Origin: Natrialba magadii ATCC 43099
GTDB lineage: Archaea; Halobacteriota; Halobacteria; Halobacteriales; Natrialbaceae
Length of the DNA: 64,000 bases
Assembly (NCBI RefSeq): GCF_000025625.1
Contig: NC_013922.1
Location: 3,224,001-3,288,000 of the forward strand
Direction: 5' to 3'
Part shown: positions 1 to 9,844 of the stretch, in pieces
Layout of the letters: each line of letters opens with the position of its first letter
How positions within the stretch are numbered: the first letter of the stretch is position 1
Translations under genes and position numbers: made by a program
The notes under the pieces: generated by a model
Databases searched by the model: none
Told to the model about the DNA's origin: nothing
The model's input: only the letters and a program-made list of their open reading frames with translations

Positions 1-1
1 C

Positions 2-703
2 GGCGTGATCGCCGTCGCGGATCAGGTCCGTCCGGAGGCCGCCTGGGCCGTCTCGCAGCTTCAGGAACAGGGCGTCCGCGTCGTGATGCTCACCGGCGAC
101 AACGAGGGTACCGCCCGCGCTATCGCGACCGAGGTCGGCATCGACGAGTTCCACGCGGAGCTGCTCCCCGAGGAGAAACTCGAGTGGATCGAGCGACTGG
201 AGCGCGAGGCCGGCGGAGGCGAGGACGGTGTGATCGGCGGCGACGGTACCGGCCACGTCGCCATGGTCGGCGACGGCATCAACGACGCGCCCGCGATGGC
301 GACCGCAACCGTCGGTATCGCCATGGGCGCGGCTGGAACGGATACCGCACTCGAGACGGCCGACGTAGCGCTGATGGGCGACGACCTCACGCGCCTGCCG
401 TACCTCTACGAACTCTCGGGGAAGGCAAACGGCGTTATCCGGCAGAATATCTGGTCGAGTCTGGCCGTGAAGGCGGTGCTCGCGGCCGGGGCACCGGTCG
501 GAATCGTCACGGTGATCCACGCCGTCGTCATCGGCGACATGGGGATGAGCCTCGGCGTGACGGGGAACGCGATGCGCTTAGCGAACGTGGAGCCGGAGAC
601 GCCGGCTGACGCGGAGTTCGAATCGGTTGCTGGCTCCGCTGATGCTGTTGCCCCCGCTGATTCCGTTGACTCCGCAACTGAGGCAAACGCAGTAGCAGAG
701 TAA
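2..703 (+). CDS. Heavy-metal P-type ATPase (P1B, Zn/Cd type), C-terminal part
   Basis: This is the 3' end of a metal-exporting P1B ATPase whose start lies before the window; 233 residues are visible. It shows the end of the P domain (TGDN, then GDGINDAPA, the Mg-binding HAD hinge) followed by the last two membrane helices. The final helix carries DMG...TGNAMRL, matching the D-x-G and NAxRL pattern of zinc/cadmium/lead pumps (ZntA-like) rather than copper pumps. ATP hydrolysis would drive metal ions out of the cell. Oddities are a glycine-rich insertion (about residues 74-84 of the visible part) between the P-domain helix and GDGIND, and a roughly 45-residue Ala/Asp/Val-rich tail after the last helix. 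The metal assignment is inference from one helix, because the CPC-containing helix is outside the window. Confidence 0.9.
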   Translation, partial: GVIAVADQVRPEAAWAVSQLQEQGVRVVMLTGDNEGTARAIATEVGIDEFHAELLPEEKLEWIERLEREAGGGEDGVIGGDGTGHVAMVGDGINDAPAMATATVGIAMGAAGTDTALETADVALMGDDLTRLPYLYELSGKANGVIRQNIWSSLAVKAVLAAGAPVGIVTVIHAVVIGDMGMSLGVTGNAMRLANVEPETPADAEFESVAGSADAVAPADSVDSATEANAVAE

Positions 704-745
704 CGTCAGTTCGGCCATACCGTTGGTCCGGGTCACTCGAGTACA

Positions 746-1009
746 TCACTCCCGCGACCTGTTCCTGACCCACCGCACGAGTCCAATCGTGCCGAGTATG
801 GCGAGAACGAGCCACATCCCGATGATAAGTACGGCAAGGACCTGAACGACGACGGCCCGGGGATGCTCGACAGAGGAATCCAGCACCGCGAGTTCGATGC
901 TGACCCACTGGATGACAGCGAATCCTCCGACGACGAGACAGAGTACGAGCAGCCGGTCCCGGAAGAACTCGCGGCTCAGGTAGTACTCCAGGTAGTCGTC
1001 TTTGTCCAT
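746..1009 (-). CDS. Small two-helix membrane protein, unknown function
   Basis: The product has 87 residues. The ATG at 1009 (MDKDDYLEYY...) was chosen over an in-frame start ten codons upstream because the charged N-terminus then leads straight into the first helix. Two hydrophobic segments are visible, at about residues 18-40 and 52-76, joined by a short acidic loop, with a basic C-terminus (RWVRNRSRE). I do not recognise a family. It lies convergent to the metal ATPase with a 42-base gap and is not obviously in an operon. Codon usage resembles its neighbours, with G/C third positions, so it is probably a real gene, but function cannot be given. Confidence 0.6.
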   Translation of the reverse strand: MDKDDYLEYYLSREFFRDRLLVLCLVVGGFAVIQWVSIELAVLDSSVEHPRAVVVQVLAVLIIGMWLVLAILGTIGLVRWVRNRSRE

Positions 1010-1182
1010 GCGCGTTCGGTCCCTCGTCCCGGTGAACACGGCTGGGCAGGAAGAGTCTTTCTCTTGTGTTGGTCATACTGCCGGACAGAACTATTCGAAG
1101 ACCGGTCGCGCTACTGCGGCCGTCCCCGAGGTGACGGCCGCGACTTTCCAACCGGCTTCTCACTGACTTCTGTCCGACAGTA

Positions 1183-1737
1183 TCACTCGCCACGGGCGGC
1201 CCGAACGATCGGTTCCGTTCCAGGATAGCCGTCGGCCCGCCAGAGCGCGATCCCGGCAACGAGGATCACCGCCTCGAGCCACAGCGTCGTGACTGTTATC
1301 TCGAGTGCCGGTACGGTTCCGAGCGGTTTCGTCCCCGTGTACTCGGGCATCGGCGTGAGCGGCCAGAGCAGAAACCCGAGTTCGTGGAAATCACCCGAGA
1401 GCACGTGCCACGGGATATCCGTCGCGATATGCGTCCCGTAGCCGATGGCGAAGGCAATCCCGAGCGCTTGCTGGCCCCGTACTCGAGAGACGAGCCAGAC
1501 GGCGGCGACGACCGGAATCGCAAACAGTAGTGAGTGCCCGATCGTTCGTCCGACGTCGACGAGGCCGGCGAGCCAGATCGGCTTATCGAGCAGGTCGGGG
1601 AGCGCCGCGCCTGCAATGGCGACGAGCGCTGCCGTCTCGGTTGGGATACGTCCGGTACGCCAGCGCGTGTACAGCGCATAGCAGATGTACCCCACTGCGA
1701 GGTGAACGACCGGTTGCACGAGTGGTGAGTACGACAT
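1183..1737 (-). CDS. Membrane-bound metal-dependent hydrolase, DUF457/YdjM-like
   Basis: This 184-residue integral membrane protein starts at ATG 1737 (MSYSPLVQPVVH). It has four or five hydrophobic segments and the polar motifs of the DUF457/YdjM family: an early HLAVGY, then ALPDLLDKP, then GHSLLF, then GTHIATDIPWH. In this family the spaced His/Asp residues are thought to bind metal within or beside the membrane. The substrate is unknown; bacterial members are linked to DNA-damage and envelope responses. The gene stands alone on the minus strand. The proposed start leaves a 255-base upstream region that contains a perfect 10-bp inverted repeat. Confidence 0.7.
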   Translation of the reverse strand: MSYSPLVQPVVHLAVGYICYALYTRWRTGRIPTETAALVAIAGAALPDLLDKPIWLAGLVDVGRTIGHSLLFAIPVVAAVWLVSRVRGQQALGIAFAIGYGTHIATDIPWHVLSGDFHELGFLLWPLTPMPEYTGTKPLGTVPALEITVTTLWLEAVILVAGIALWRADGYPGTEPIVRAARGE

Positions 1738-1793
1738 CGGAGGCGAAAAATGTCCGCGTAGCGATGCCGTGGTGTTGGGTTGCTGTAGTCTAC

Positions 1794-1844
1794 TCCTGAT
1801 CGAGCCCGCTGTCAGTGAGGGTTCACCTGTCACTTCGATCAGGA
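1794..1844. repeat. 10-bp perfect inverted repeat
   Basis: TCCTGATCGA at 1794-1803 is repeated in inverse orientation as TCGATCAGGA at 1835-1844, with a 31-base loop. It lies 57 bases upstream of the DUF457 gene start (1737, minus strand), in an otherwise empty 255-base intergenic stretch. It could be an operator or a chance hairpin; nothing else supports a role. Confidence 0.4.
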
Positions 1845-1992
1845 TGGGGCAAACGAGTACCGAACCGATAGTCAGAGTGCTGAGACCTGTCGAGAGCGAC
1901 GGGCTGGCGACTGGCTACTGTTACACGTGCAGGCACTACCACTGCCATCCTGTGCTCACTGGTCACGGGAATTCAACGGCCAGCAACCGTGT

Positions 1993-2961
1993 CTATTCGA
2001 TGTAGAAATCGAGAACTGCAGACAAAAACACCTCGGCTGTGTTAGTGAATTCCTCGACTGATCCGCGATACTCGATGAGGACTCGTGTCCCTCCTTGCGT
2101 GGTGATGTCCGTGTTGTTGGCAATCGACTGTGGAAGCAACCCGTCTTCGTCGTCCCGGCTAATCAATTCCTGAGAGAGGGTCTCGGCCAGGTCATCCCTT
2201 TCATCGGCTGGTGTTAGCACAGAGACCCTCGCGACACACTCATCAGTGCCGTAGACGAGCTTTCCCCAGAGTTCCCTGACAGGGTCGTGTAGTTGCCATT
2301 CAGCAGCAGCAGTAGTGTCCGTTTCGATACAACTGAACGCAACATCTCCTTCGGGTAGCGAGCGCTCGTGGACGGAGACGATGTTACCGCCGGCGTGCTG
2401 ACTGTCGTTTCGTAACCCTGCAAACCGGCGGACAGCGTCCGGCTCACCGACGATCGTTGGACGAATTGTGGCTGCAAGGGAATCAGTTTCGTATATCGTC
2501 TCTGCTCTCTGTGTTGTCTCCTGGATCGAGTCGTCGAGACCGAGATTTCCCAGTACCTCGTCGTCGTCCCAGTTCGTCCATAGACGGGTTGCCGTTGTCC
2601 CGTCTGTGAGCCCCATTTGCAACACGGAACGAACCCCTGTCGCCGCCACGTCGCTCCCGTCGAGAATGCCGGCTACCGTTCCAGAAGCGGGTGCAAGGGC
2701 CAGTTTTCGTGCGAGAACGCGAACGTCGTCGATCATAGTCGCGTCACGTTCGCCGGGGAGATTGATCTGTAAGAGTCTAGTCGTCTCTTCGTGTATTGAA
2801 CGCATGTCGAGTGCCGCAACAGGCTCCAAATCGCCATCGAGAAGACCGGCATCCAACTGTGCCCCAGTCCAACCGATGGCAACGCCCATGCATCCAGCAG
2901 CACTCATCGTCAGGATATCTCGTCGCTGCAGCGGGCCAGACTGAGAGTGTTCGTTGTTCAT
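1993..2961 (-). CDS. Hypothetical secreted Tat protein, possible lipoprotein
   Basis: The product has 322 residues and no family I recognise. The N-terminus (MNNEHSQSGPLQRRDILT) carries a twin-arginine pair at 13-14 followed by a short hydrophobic stretch and SAAGC, where Cys24 could be a lipid-attachment site; many haloarchaeal lipoproteins use this Tat plus lipobox combination. The mature part is acidic, of mixed alpha/beta character, without clear motifs or further membrane helices. It is therefore predicted to be folded in the cytoplasm and anchored outside the cell. It is isolated: AT-rich sequence (AACATATTATTTAGG, about 2979-2993) just upstream offers a minus-strand promoter. Base composition is slightly less GC-rich than its neighbours. 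Confidence 0.65.
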   Translation of the reverse strand: MNNEHSQSGPLQRRDILTMSAAGCMGVAIGWTGAQLDAGLLDGDLEPVAALDMRSIHEETTRLLQINLPGERDATMIDDVRVLARKLALAPASGTVAGILDGSDVAATGVRSVLQMGLTDGTTATRLWTNWDDDEVLGNLGLDDSIQETTQRAETIYETDSLAATIRPTIVGEPDAVRRFAGLRNDSQHAGGNIVSVHERSLPEGDVAFSCIETDTTAAAEWQLHDPVRELWGKLVYGTDECVARVSVLTPADERDDLAETLSQELISRDDEDGLLPQSIANNTDITTQGGTRVLIEYRGSVEEFTNTAEVFLSAVLDFYIE

Positions 2962-3110
2962 ACTATTAGATCGGCACCAACATATTATTTAGGGAAGTAG
3001 TATAGAAACACAAGTGCTTTCGGTTAGCTGTGTCTGCTCACATGCATAGAGCCAGCCAGTCCGAACCGAGACGCCTTTCCCTTCTCAGACCCGTATTACG
3101 GTACTTTCGT

Positions 3111-3740
3111 ATGATAGACGAGGCCGAACCCGTACTCCGAGAGGACCCGGTCATGGACCGACTGGTCGACACACACGACCCCTACGTCGAACCCGACTGG
3201 ACCGAGTACGAGCGTCTCTGTATCTCGATTATCAATCAACAACTCTCGACTGCGAGCGCGGCGGCCGTCCGTGAACGCGTCTTCGACGTCCTCGAGGACG
3301 AGGTCACACCCGAGACCGTCCTCGCGGCGGACGACCAGGCGCTTCGTGACGCCGGCCTCTCCCGGAGCAAAGTCGACTATATTCGCAACGCTGCTCACGC
3401 CTTTCAGGAACAGGACTTCACGCGAGCGGGCCTGGCCGGCGTCGACAACGACGAGGTCGTCGACCGTCTGACCGACATCAAGGGCATCGGCGAGTGGACC
3501 GCCCGAATGTACCTCTTATTCGTCCTGGAGCGACCCGATATTCTGCCACTCGGCGACCTCGCCGTTCGACGCGGGATCGAACAGCTATACAGCAACGGCG
3601 ACGAACTGACGCGAGCCGAAATGCGCGACATCGCCGAGGACTGGCGTCCCTACCGCAGCGTCGCAACCCGCTACATCTGGGCCGAATACGAGGCGGACTC
3701 GAGTATCGATCTCGATGGCGTGGGTGTGTACAGCGAGTGA
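3111..3740 (+). CDS. alkA: DNA-3-methyladenine glycosylase II (AlkA-like)
   Basis: This is a 209-residue HhH-GPD base-excision glycosylase that removes alkylated purines from DNA. The helix-hairpin-helix lies in LTDIKGIGEWTARMYLLF (about residues 122-139), and the catalytic aspartate of the GPD segment is Asp149 in LPLGDLAVRRG. The earlier SIINQQLSTASA helix is also typical of the family. No FeS cysteines are present, which separates it from EndoIII/MutY. The ATG at 3111 (MIDEAEPVL) was chosen because the extra 27 residues of the longer frame are basic and unlike haloarchaeal protein. It lies alone on the plus strand. Substrate range within the family cannot be judged from sequence alone. Confidence 0.88.
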   Translation: MIDEAEPVLREDPVMDRLVDTHDPYVEPDWTEYERLCISIINQQLSTASAAAVRERVFDVLEDEVTPETVLAADDQALRDAGLSRSKVDYIRNAAHAFQEQDFTRAGLAGVDNDEVVDRLTDIKGIGEWTARMYLLFVLERPDILPLGDLAVRRGIEQLYSNGDELTRAEMRDIAEDWRPYRSVATRYIWAEYEADSSIDLDGVGVYSE

Positions 3741-4062
3741 TCAGTCACGGGGAGGACCGCAGTCATGTGGGAACCCGGCGAGTCGAGCAGCTGAGCGGAA
3801 CGGTAATCCGTGACTGTCTGTCCGCTCCCGAGAGTCTGGGGCCACGTTCGTCGGTGACGAGTCCCGGCGAGTTGCCGTTATCACCGCTTGGCCGTCATCC
3901 GATCGTTACCCAGGGGTGTGTCACAGGGTAACCCCTAATCCGTGATTACGTTTCAGGTGATGGACTCGAGTTCCCCGGCCACACCGTTAGGCCCGGAAAT
4001 CAACGACTGATTTGCAAAGACGGCCCCGCCGACTAAAGTACAGATCGGGTGCAGATGGGCGT
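3741..4062. other. Intergenic region, 322 bases
   Basis: No credible gene was found here. It contains an inverted repeat, GTTACCC at 3905-3911 and GGGTAAC at 3926-3932, overlapping a second pair (AGGGGT/ACCCCT). A weak box A-like ACTAAAGTA near 4032-4040 lies about 27 bases before the ATG at 4063, so the next gene may be leaderless. Otherwise I see nothing. Confidence 0.5.
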
Positions 4063-5658
4063 ATGTCCGAGGAGGAACCCAGCAACGACCCGACCGAGAT
4101 GATGGACGGAGCCGTAGACGAGCGGCGAGCGAGCAATCGCGGTGGGCACCGTCGGATGACGACGGATCCGGAACACATTCGCGAGTGGGCGGAGTCGCGT
4201 GACGCCGTTCCGGTGTCGACACACGGCGGCGAGGGCCACGGCCACTCGTTCGTTCGCCAGGGCGAACTCGGAGACGAGCACGAAGAACAATCCTGGGACG
4301 AGTTTACCGAGACGTTCAGAAACGAGGATCTGGTGTTCGTCTACGAGGAGTACGAGCGGGCTGAAGCCGGAATGGGGGATGGGATGGAGATGGAGATGGA
4401 GATGGAGATGGAACACGAGTCGAACGCCGACATGGACGAGCTGGAGGCAGACGCTGACACGGCAGAGATGGCTGCCGACGCCGAGCGAGCGAGAGCGGGC
4501 GGCGATGAAGACATGCGCGGCCGTGACCTCGGAACCTTCGAACTCATCAACCGCACCGAGGCGTTCGACCGTGCCGAACTCGGCGGCAGCGACCTCGAAG
4601 ACCAGCTTCGCCAGGGCGAACGCGTCACCACCGAACTCGTCGAAACGCAGGTCATCGAGCGCGAAATCACCGAACGCGACACGATCGAAAGCGAAGTCAT
4701 CAACACTGAAATCGTCGAACGCCACGTCGTCGACTCCGAACTCGTCGACCGGGACGTCGTCGATATCGAGTTCGTCGACGCCGACTACATCGAGGTTACG
4801 ACCGACGAAACGCGACTCGAAACCATCGAGGAAATCGAACGCTACACCGTCGAGAGCCGCGTTGTCGACGTCGACATCGACCACAGCGAGGCAATCTCGC
4901 GGGATGAAATCGAGACGGACATGGCACTCGAGTCCGTCCAACAGTCGATACTCGAGAGCGACATCGTTCGGACGGACGTCGAAGCCGAGGAGGTGATCGA
5001 ACAGGAGGTCATCGAGAGCCAACGAGGCGAGTGTGATACGGTCCGAAGCGACCTCATCGAGCGCCGAACGGTCGAAGAGCAGATCGACGAGCGGTCACTG
5101 ATGCGGTTTACGCTCGAGGACAGCGAGATCATCGAGTCGGAACTGGTCAGCAGCGAGCTGCTGGACGGAGAGATCGTCGACAGCGAGGAGTACGAGACGA
5201 TTCGAGCGGGTCAGGAGACGACTACGGAGACGAGCGAGATGGAGGGGGCGGGTGTCGAAGCGCAACCGGGTGAGATGGGCGAGACAGGCGAGCGAGCGGA
5301 ACCAGGAGCGGCCAGCGGCGAGATGGCAGCGGCCGACTCGAGTGACGAGGCGATGGCGGGCGGCGAACCGGGCGGTGAGACCGGGGTAGCAGACGAGCAG
5401 CCGACCGTCGGCGACGAGGTCGCAGCGACCATCACCGAGGACGATCAGGGGAAGGATGTGATCGACGAGACGGGCAACCAGATCGGGATCATCTCGGCCG
5501 TCGAGGAGGGGACGGCCTACGTAGATCCAGAGCCGGGACTCACTGATCGACTCAGAGCGCGTCTCGACTGGGGATCACACAGCAGCGACGAGTATCCGGT
5601 CGAGCCCTCGCAGGTAAAAGACATCACGGACGACGAGGTCATCATCAGAAGCGAATAA
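4063..5658 (+). CDS. Acidic pentapeptide-repeat-like protein with C-terminal PRC-barrel-like domain
   Basis: The product has 531 residues and is extremely acidic. The start is ATG 4063 (MSEEEPSND). Residues 1-100 are mixed; about 107-117 is a Met-Glu run coded by a GAGATG hexamer repeat; about 190-384 follows a five-residue rhythm, x-[DE]-[hydrophobic]-[VIL]-[DE], for example SELVD, RDVVD, IEFVD, ADYIE and later SELVS, SELLD, GEIVD. That spacing, with an acidic residue before a central L/V/F/Y, resembles pentapeptide-repeat (right-handed beta-helix) proteins, but with Val/Ile where Ser/Thr is usual. A Gly/Glu/Ala-rich linker follows, then residues 450-531 (GKDVIDETGNQIGIIS...) resemble a PRC-barrel. 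No signal peptide is seen. The function is unknown; the family assignment is inference from periodicity. Confidence 0.6.
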   Translation: MSEEEPSNDPTEMMDGAVDERRASNRGGHRRMTTDPEHIREWAESRDAVPVSTHGGEGHGHSFVRQGELGDEHEEQSWDEFTETFRNEDLVFVYEEYERAEAGMGDGMEMEMEMEMEHESNADMDELEADADTAEMAADAERARAGGDEDMRGRDLGTFELINRTEAFDRAELGGSDLEDQLRQGERVTTELVETQVIEREITERDTIESEVINTEIVERHVVDSELVDRDVVDIEFVDADYIEVTTDETRLETIEEIERYTVESRVVDVDIDHSEAISRDEIETDMALESVQQSILESDIVRTDVEAEEVIEQEVIESQRGECDTVRSDLIERRTVEEQIDERSLMRFTLEDSEIIESELVSSELLDGEIVDSEEYETIRAGQETTTETSEMEGAGVEAQPGEMGETGERAEPGAASGEMAAADSSDEAMAGGEPGGETGVADEQPTVGDEVAATITEDDQGKDVIDETGNQIGIISAVEEGTAYVDPEPGLTDRLRARLDWGSHSSDEYPVEPSQVKDITDDEVIIRSE

Positions 5659-5726
5659 CGAGGGTTCAGCAGTTCTGCAGCACACCGCCTGAAACGGCGG
5701 CGTTTGGTTCTCGAGCTGGGCCGAGC

Positions 5727-7946
<2,220 letters not shown>

Positions 7947-8127
7947 CTACTGCAGTGATGAAGTCTTTTCTCCATCCCAAACAATTTTGTCGAGTTGAGA
8001 ATTTTACTGGGAGGGAGGTTGCCTGTGTTCCCCGTCAGAGCAGTAGTGAGACGGGTGTAGATTGCGACAATAAGTTTTACCTCGGTGACAGCTTTGACTG
8101 TGCTGGTCGTTCAGCGTCGAACGCTAC

Positions 8128-9471
8128 TTACTCTTCTTCCTCTGGTCGATCCTCCGCATCCCGATCCGCGCGCCGACCAACGTCGACCCGGTAGTTCGAG
8201 AGGATATCGCGGCCAAGCAGGACGGGATAATCCATGTGGTCCCGATCCTCGATACTCGCGGTCACTGTGTGTTGATTGCCGCCGACGCCGACCACGACGT
8301 CGACGACCGGACGGCTCCGCGCCGTCTTCCTGCTGCCGGATTTGACGCGCGTGATCGATTTGATCGGACCGGCTCCGATCTCCGCTGCGAGCCCGGTATC
8401 GATGCTCGTTCTGGTCGCTCCCGTGTCTGATTTTGCCAGCACAGACGTCGAGCCGCTCGTCCCGGAGAGGACGACCTCTTCGGTGTAACCGATGACGGTT
8501 GGCTCCGTTTCCGTGATTGTGTGGGTGATCGGCTGGGCCGTCGGCTGCGAATCGTCCAGCTTCATCGAGAGTTCCTGCACGCGGTCATCATCGACGCTGC
8601 CGCCCGCGCTCTCGATAGCGTGTTTGGCAATGTACGGCGCCGGACTGATCTCGGTCGCCTCGTAGAGTCCCTTGAAACCGGCCGTCGGATTGACCTCGAG
8701 GACGTACCAGCCCTCATCGCTCTCGACGAGGTCGACGCCGGCGTAGTCAAGTCCAATAGCATCAGCCGCCTGCGTCGCCAGTTCCCGAGCAGCCGGCGGT
8801 AGATCGTCGGTCGCGTTTTCGACGCTTCCACCTAGCGCGACGTTCGTCCGCCAGTCGTTATCCGGCGCGTAGCGATACATCGCACCGATGATCTCGCCGT
8901 CGACGACGTAAATCCGCACGTCGCGGTGGCGTTCGTCGTCGCGATCGATGAGTTCCTGCAAGAAGGCATAGCGGTTGCCGACCTTGGCGTTCACCGGATC
9001 GCCGGGACCGACTTTCCACGTGCCGCCACCGTGTGTTCCAATCGCCGTCTTGTAGACCGCTTCCTCGCCGTACTGGTCGCGCACGGCGTTCAACTCGTCG
9101 CTGCTGAGCGCGAGAACGACGTCAGGCGTCTGGACGTCGGCCATCGCCAGCGTCGTCGCCGTCGAAAGTTTGTGGATCGCGGTCAGCACCGTCGCTGGTT
9201 CGTTCAACATCGGCACGACCTGTGCGAACGTATTCGCGAGCCCGAGCTCCTCGGCGGGCTGTTCGGTGTTCGAGAGCAGCATCCGATTGGCGATGATATC
9301 GACGTCCGGCTCGAGTTCCACCTGGCCATCAGCAACCCTGATCGACGTGTTTTCGTGTCGTAGCCACTCCGTACCGTGGCCGAGTTCCTCGACCGCGTTG
9401 AGTATCGCTTTTGTCTCTTTGCTCGTATGCAGGCTCAGTACCCCGACGGTGACGGGATCGGCAGCGGGCAT
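8128..9471 (-). CDS. RimK-like ATP-grasp ligase fused to an aspartic-protease-like domain
   Basis: The product has 447 residues and two parts. Residues about 1-300 are a RimK/lysine-biosynthesis type ATP-grasp enzyme: KTAIGTHGGGTWKV is the nucleotide loop, and LDYAGVDLVESDEGWYVLEVNPTAG is the Mg-binding end with the E-x-N-P pattern. Such enzymes join an amino acid to a carboxylate using ATP. Residues about 335-430 resemble the RimK-associated retropepsin-like domain (RimB / ATP-dependent zinc protease family), with SDTGATRTS near 348 and YPVLLGRDIL near 413. In many organisms the two are separate neighbouring genes; here they are one polypeptide. The substrate is unknown. The start (MPAADPV) is the first ATG; a minus-strand box A-like element lies near 9500. 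Confidence 0.8.
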   Translation of the reverse strand: MPAADPVTVGVLSLHTSKETKAILNAVEELGHGTEWLRHENTSIRVADGQVELEPDVDIIANRMLLSNTEQPAEELGLANTFAQVVPMLNEPATVLTAIHKLSTATTLAMADVQTPDVVLALSSDELNAVRDQYGEEAVYKTAIGTHGGGTWKVGPGDPVNAKVGNRYAFLQELIDRDDERHRDVRIYVVDGEIIGAMYRYAPDNDWRTNVALGGSVENATDDLPPAARELATQAADAIGLDYAGVDLVESDEGWYVLEVNPTAGFKGLYEATEISPAPYIAKHAIESAGGSVDDDRVQELSMKLDDSQPTAQPITHTITETEPTVIGYTEEVVLSGTSGSTSVLAKSDTGATRTSIDTGLAAEIGAGPIKSITRVKSGSRKTARSRPVVDVVVGVGGNQHTVTASIEDRDHMDYPVLLGRDILSNYRVDVGRRADRDAEDRPEEEE

Positions 9472-9844
9472 AGGACTTCCACACCGACCGGAGGGAAAAG
9501 TATTGGTTCACCGCCGGCCGACAGGTCACCGGTCCGACGAACAGGATTTCCCGCCGGGAACGGCGATCACTGCGCCGCGACGTTCATCAGGGTATCGACA
9601 GACAACGAAGAAGAGAGTCAGGCTGTGAGACGGATCGGTGCCGTATTCTCCCGGAGATTGCTCCAACGGGGCGGCGACCACCGGTACCGAACGGCAACGG
9701 TTCGTATGACTCATTTCTATAGTAACAACTGCAACTAGTTACACACTGATTGCCGAGCAGGCTGGCGATCAGGTGTGTATTGACTTGCAGTGGCTACTAT
9801 AGCTGGGATCGCTTCACATCGACTTCCTCTCGATCTGCCCCGTC
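9472..9844. other. Intergenic region, 373 bases, containing a MITE-like element
   Basis: It lies between the start of the ATP-grasp gene and the end of the flippase gene, both on the minus strand. Bases 9498-9507 hold a possible minus-strand box A (CAATACTTTT) for the ATP-grasp gene. Bases 9717-9802 are the palindromic element listed separately. The remainder shows no coding signal or other structure. Confidence 0.55.
9717..9802. mobile_element. MITE-like palindromic element, copy A (86 bp)
   Basis: The two ends are inverted copies: CTATAGTAACAACTGCAA at the left and, read from the other strand, CTATAGTAGCCACTGCAA at the right. The arms match at 31 of 38 positions with a one-base bulge, so the whole element can fold into one hairpin with a small loop near 9755-9763. 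A second diverged copy lies at 46883-46975, with the left ends matching at 25 of 30 bases and the right ends at 24 of 29. There is no coding capacity and I saw no clear target-site duplication. I interpret it as a non-autonomous transposon relic. Confidence 0.6.

Noticed and set aside
1769-2005. 78-codon plus-strand frame
   Set aside because: Basic, Cys/His-containing translation unlike haloarchaeal protein, no promoter, and it runs into the end of the minus-strand lipoprotein gene.
4033-5022. 329-codon frame opposite the pentapeptide-repeat gene
   Set aside because: Its regular Val/Asp/Phe pattern mirrors the repeat on the other strand. Start and composition are not credible.
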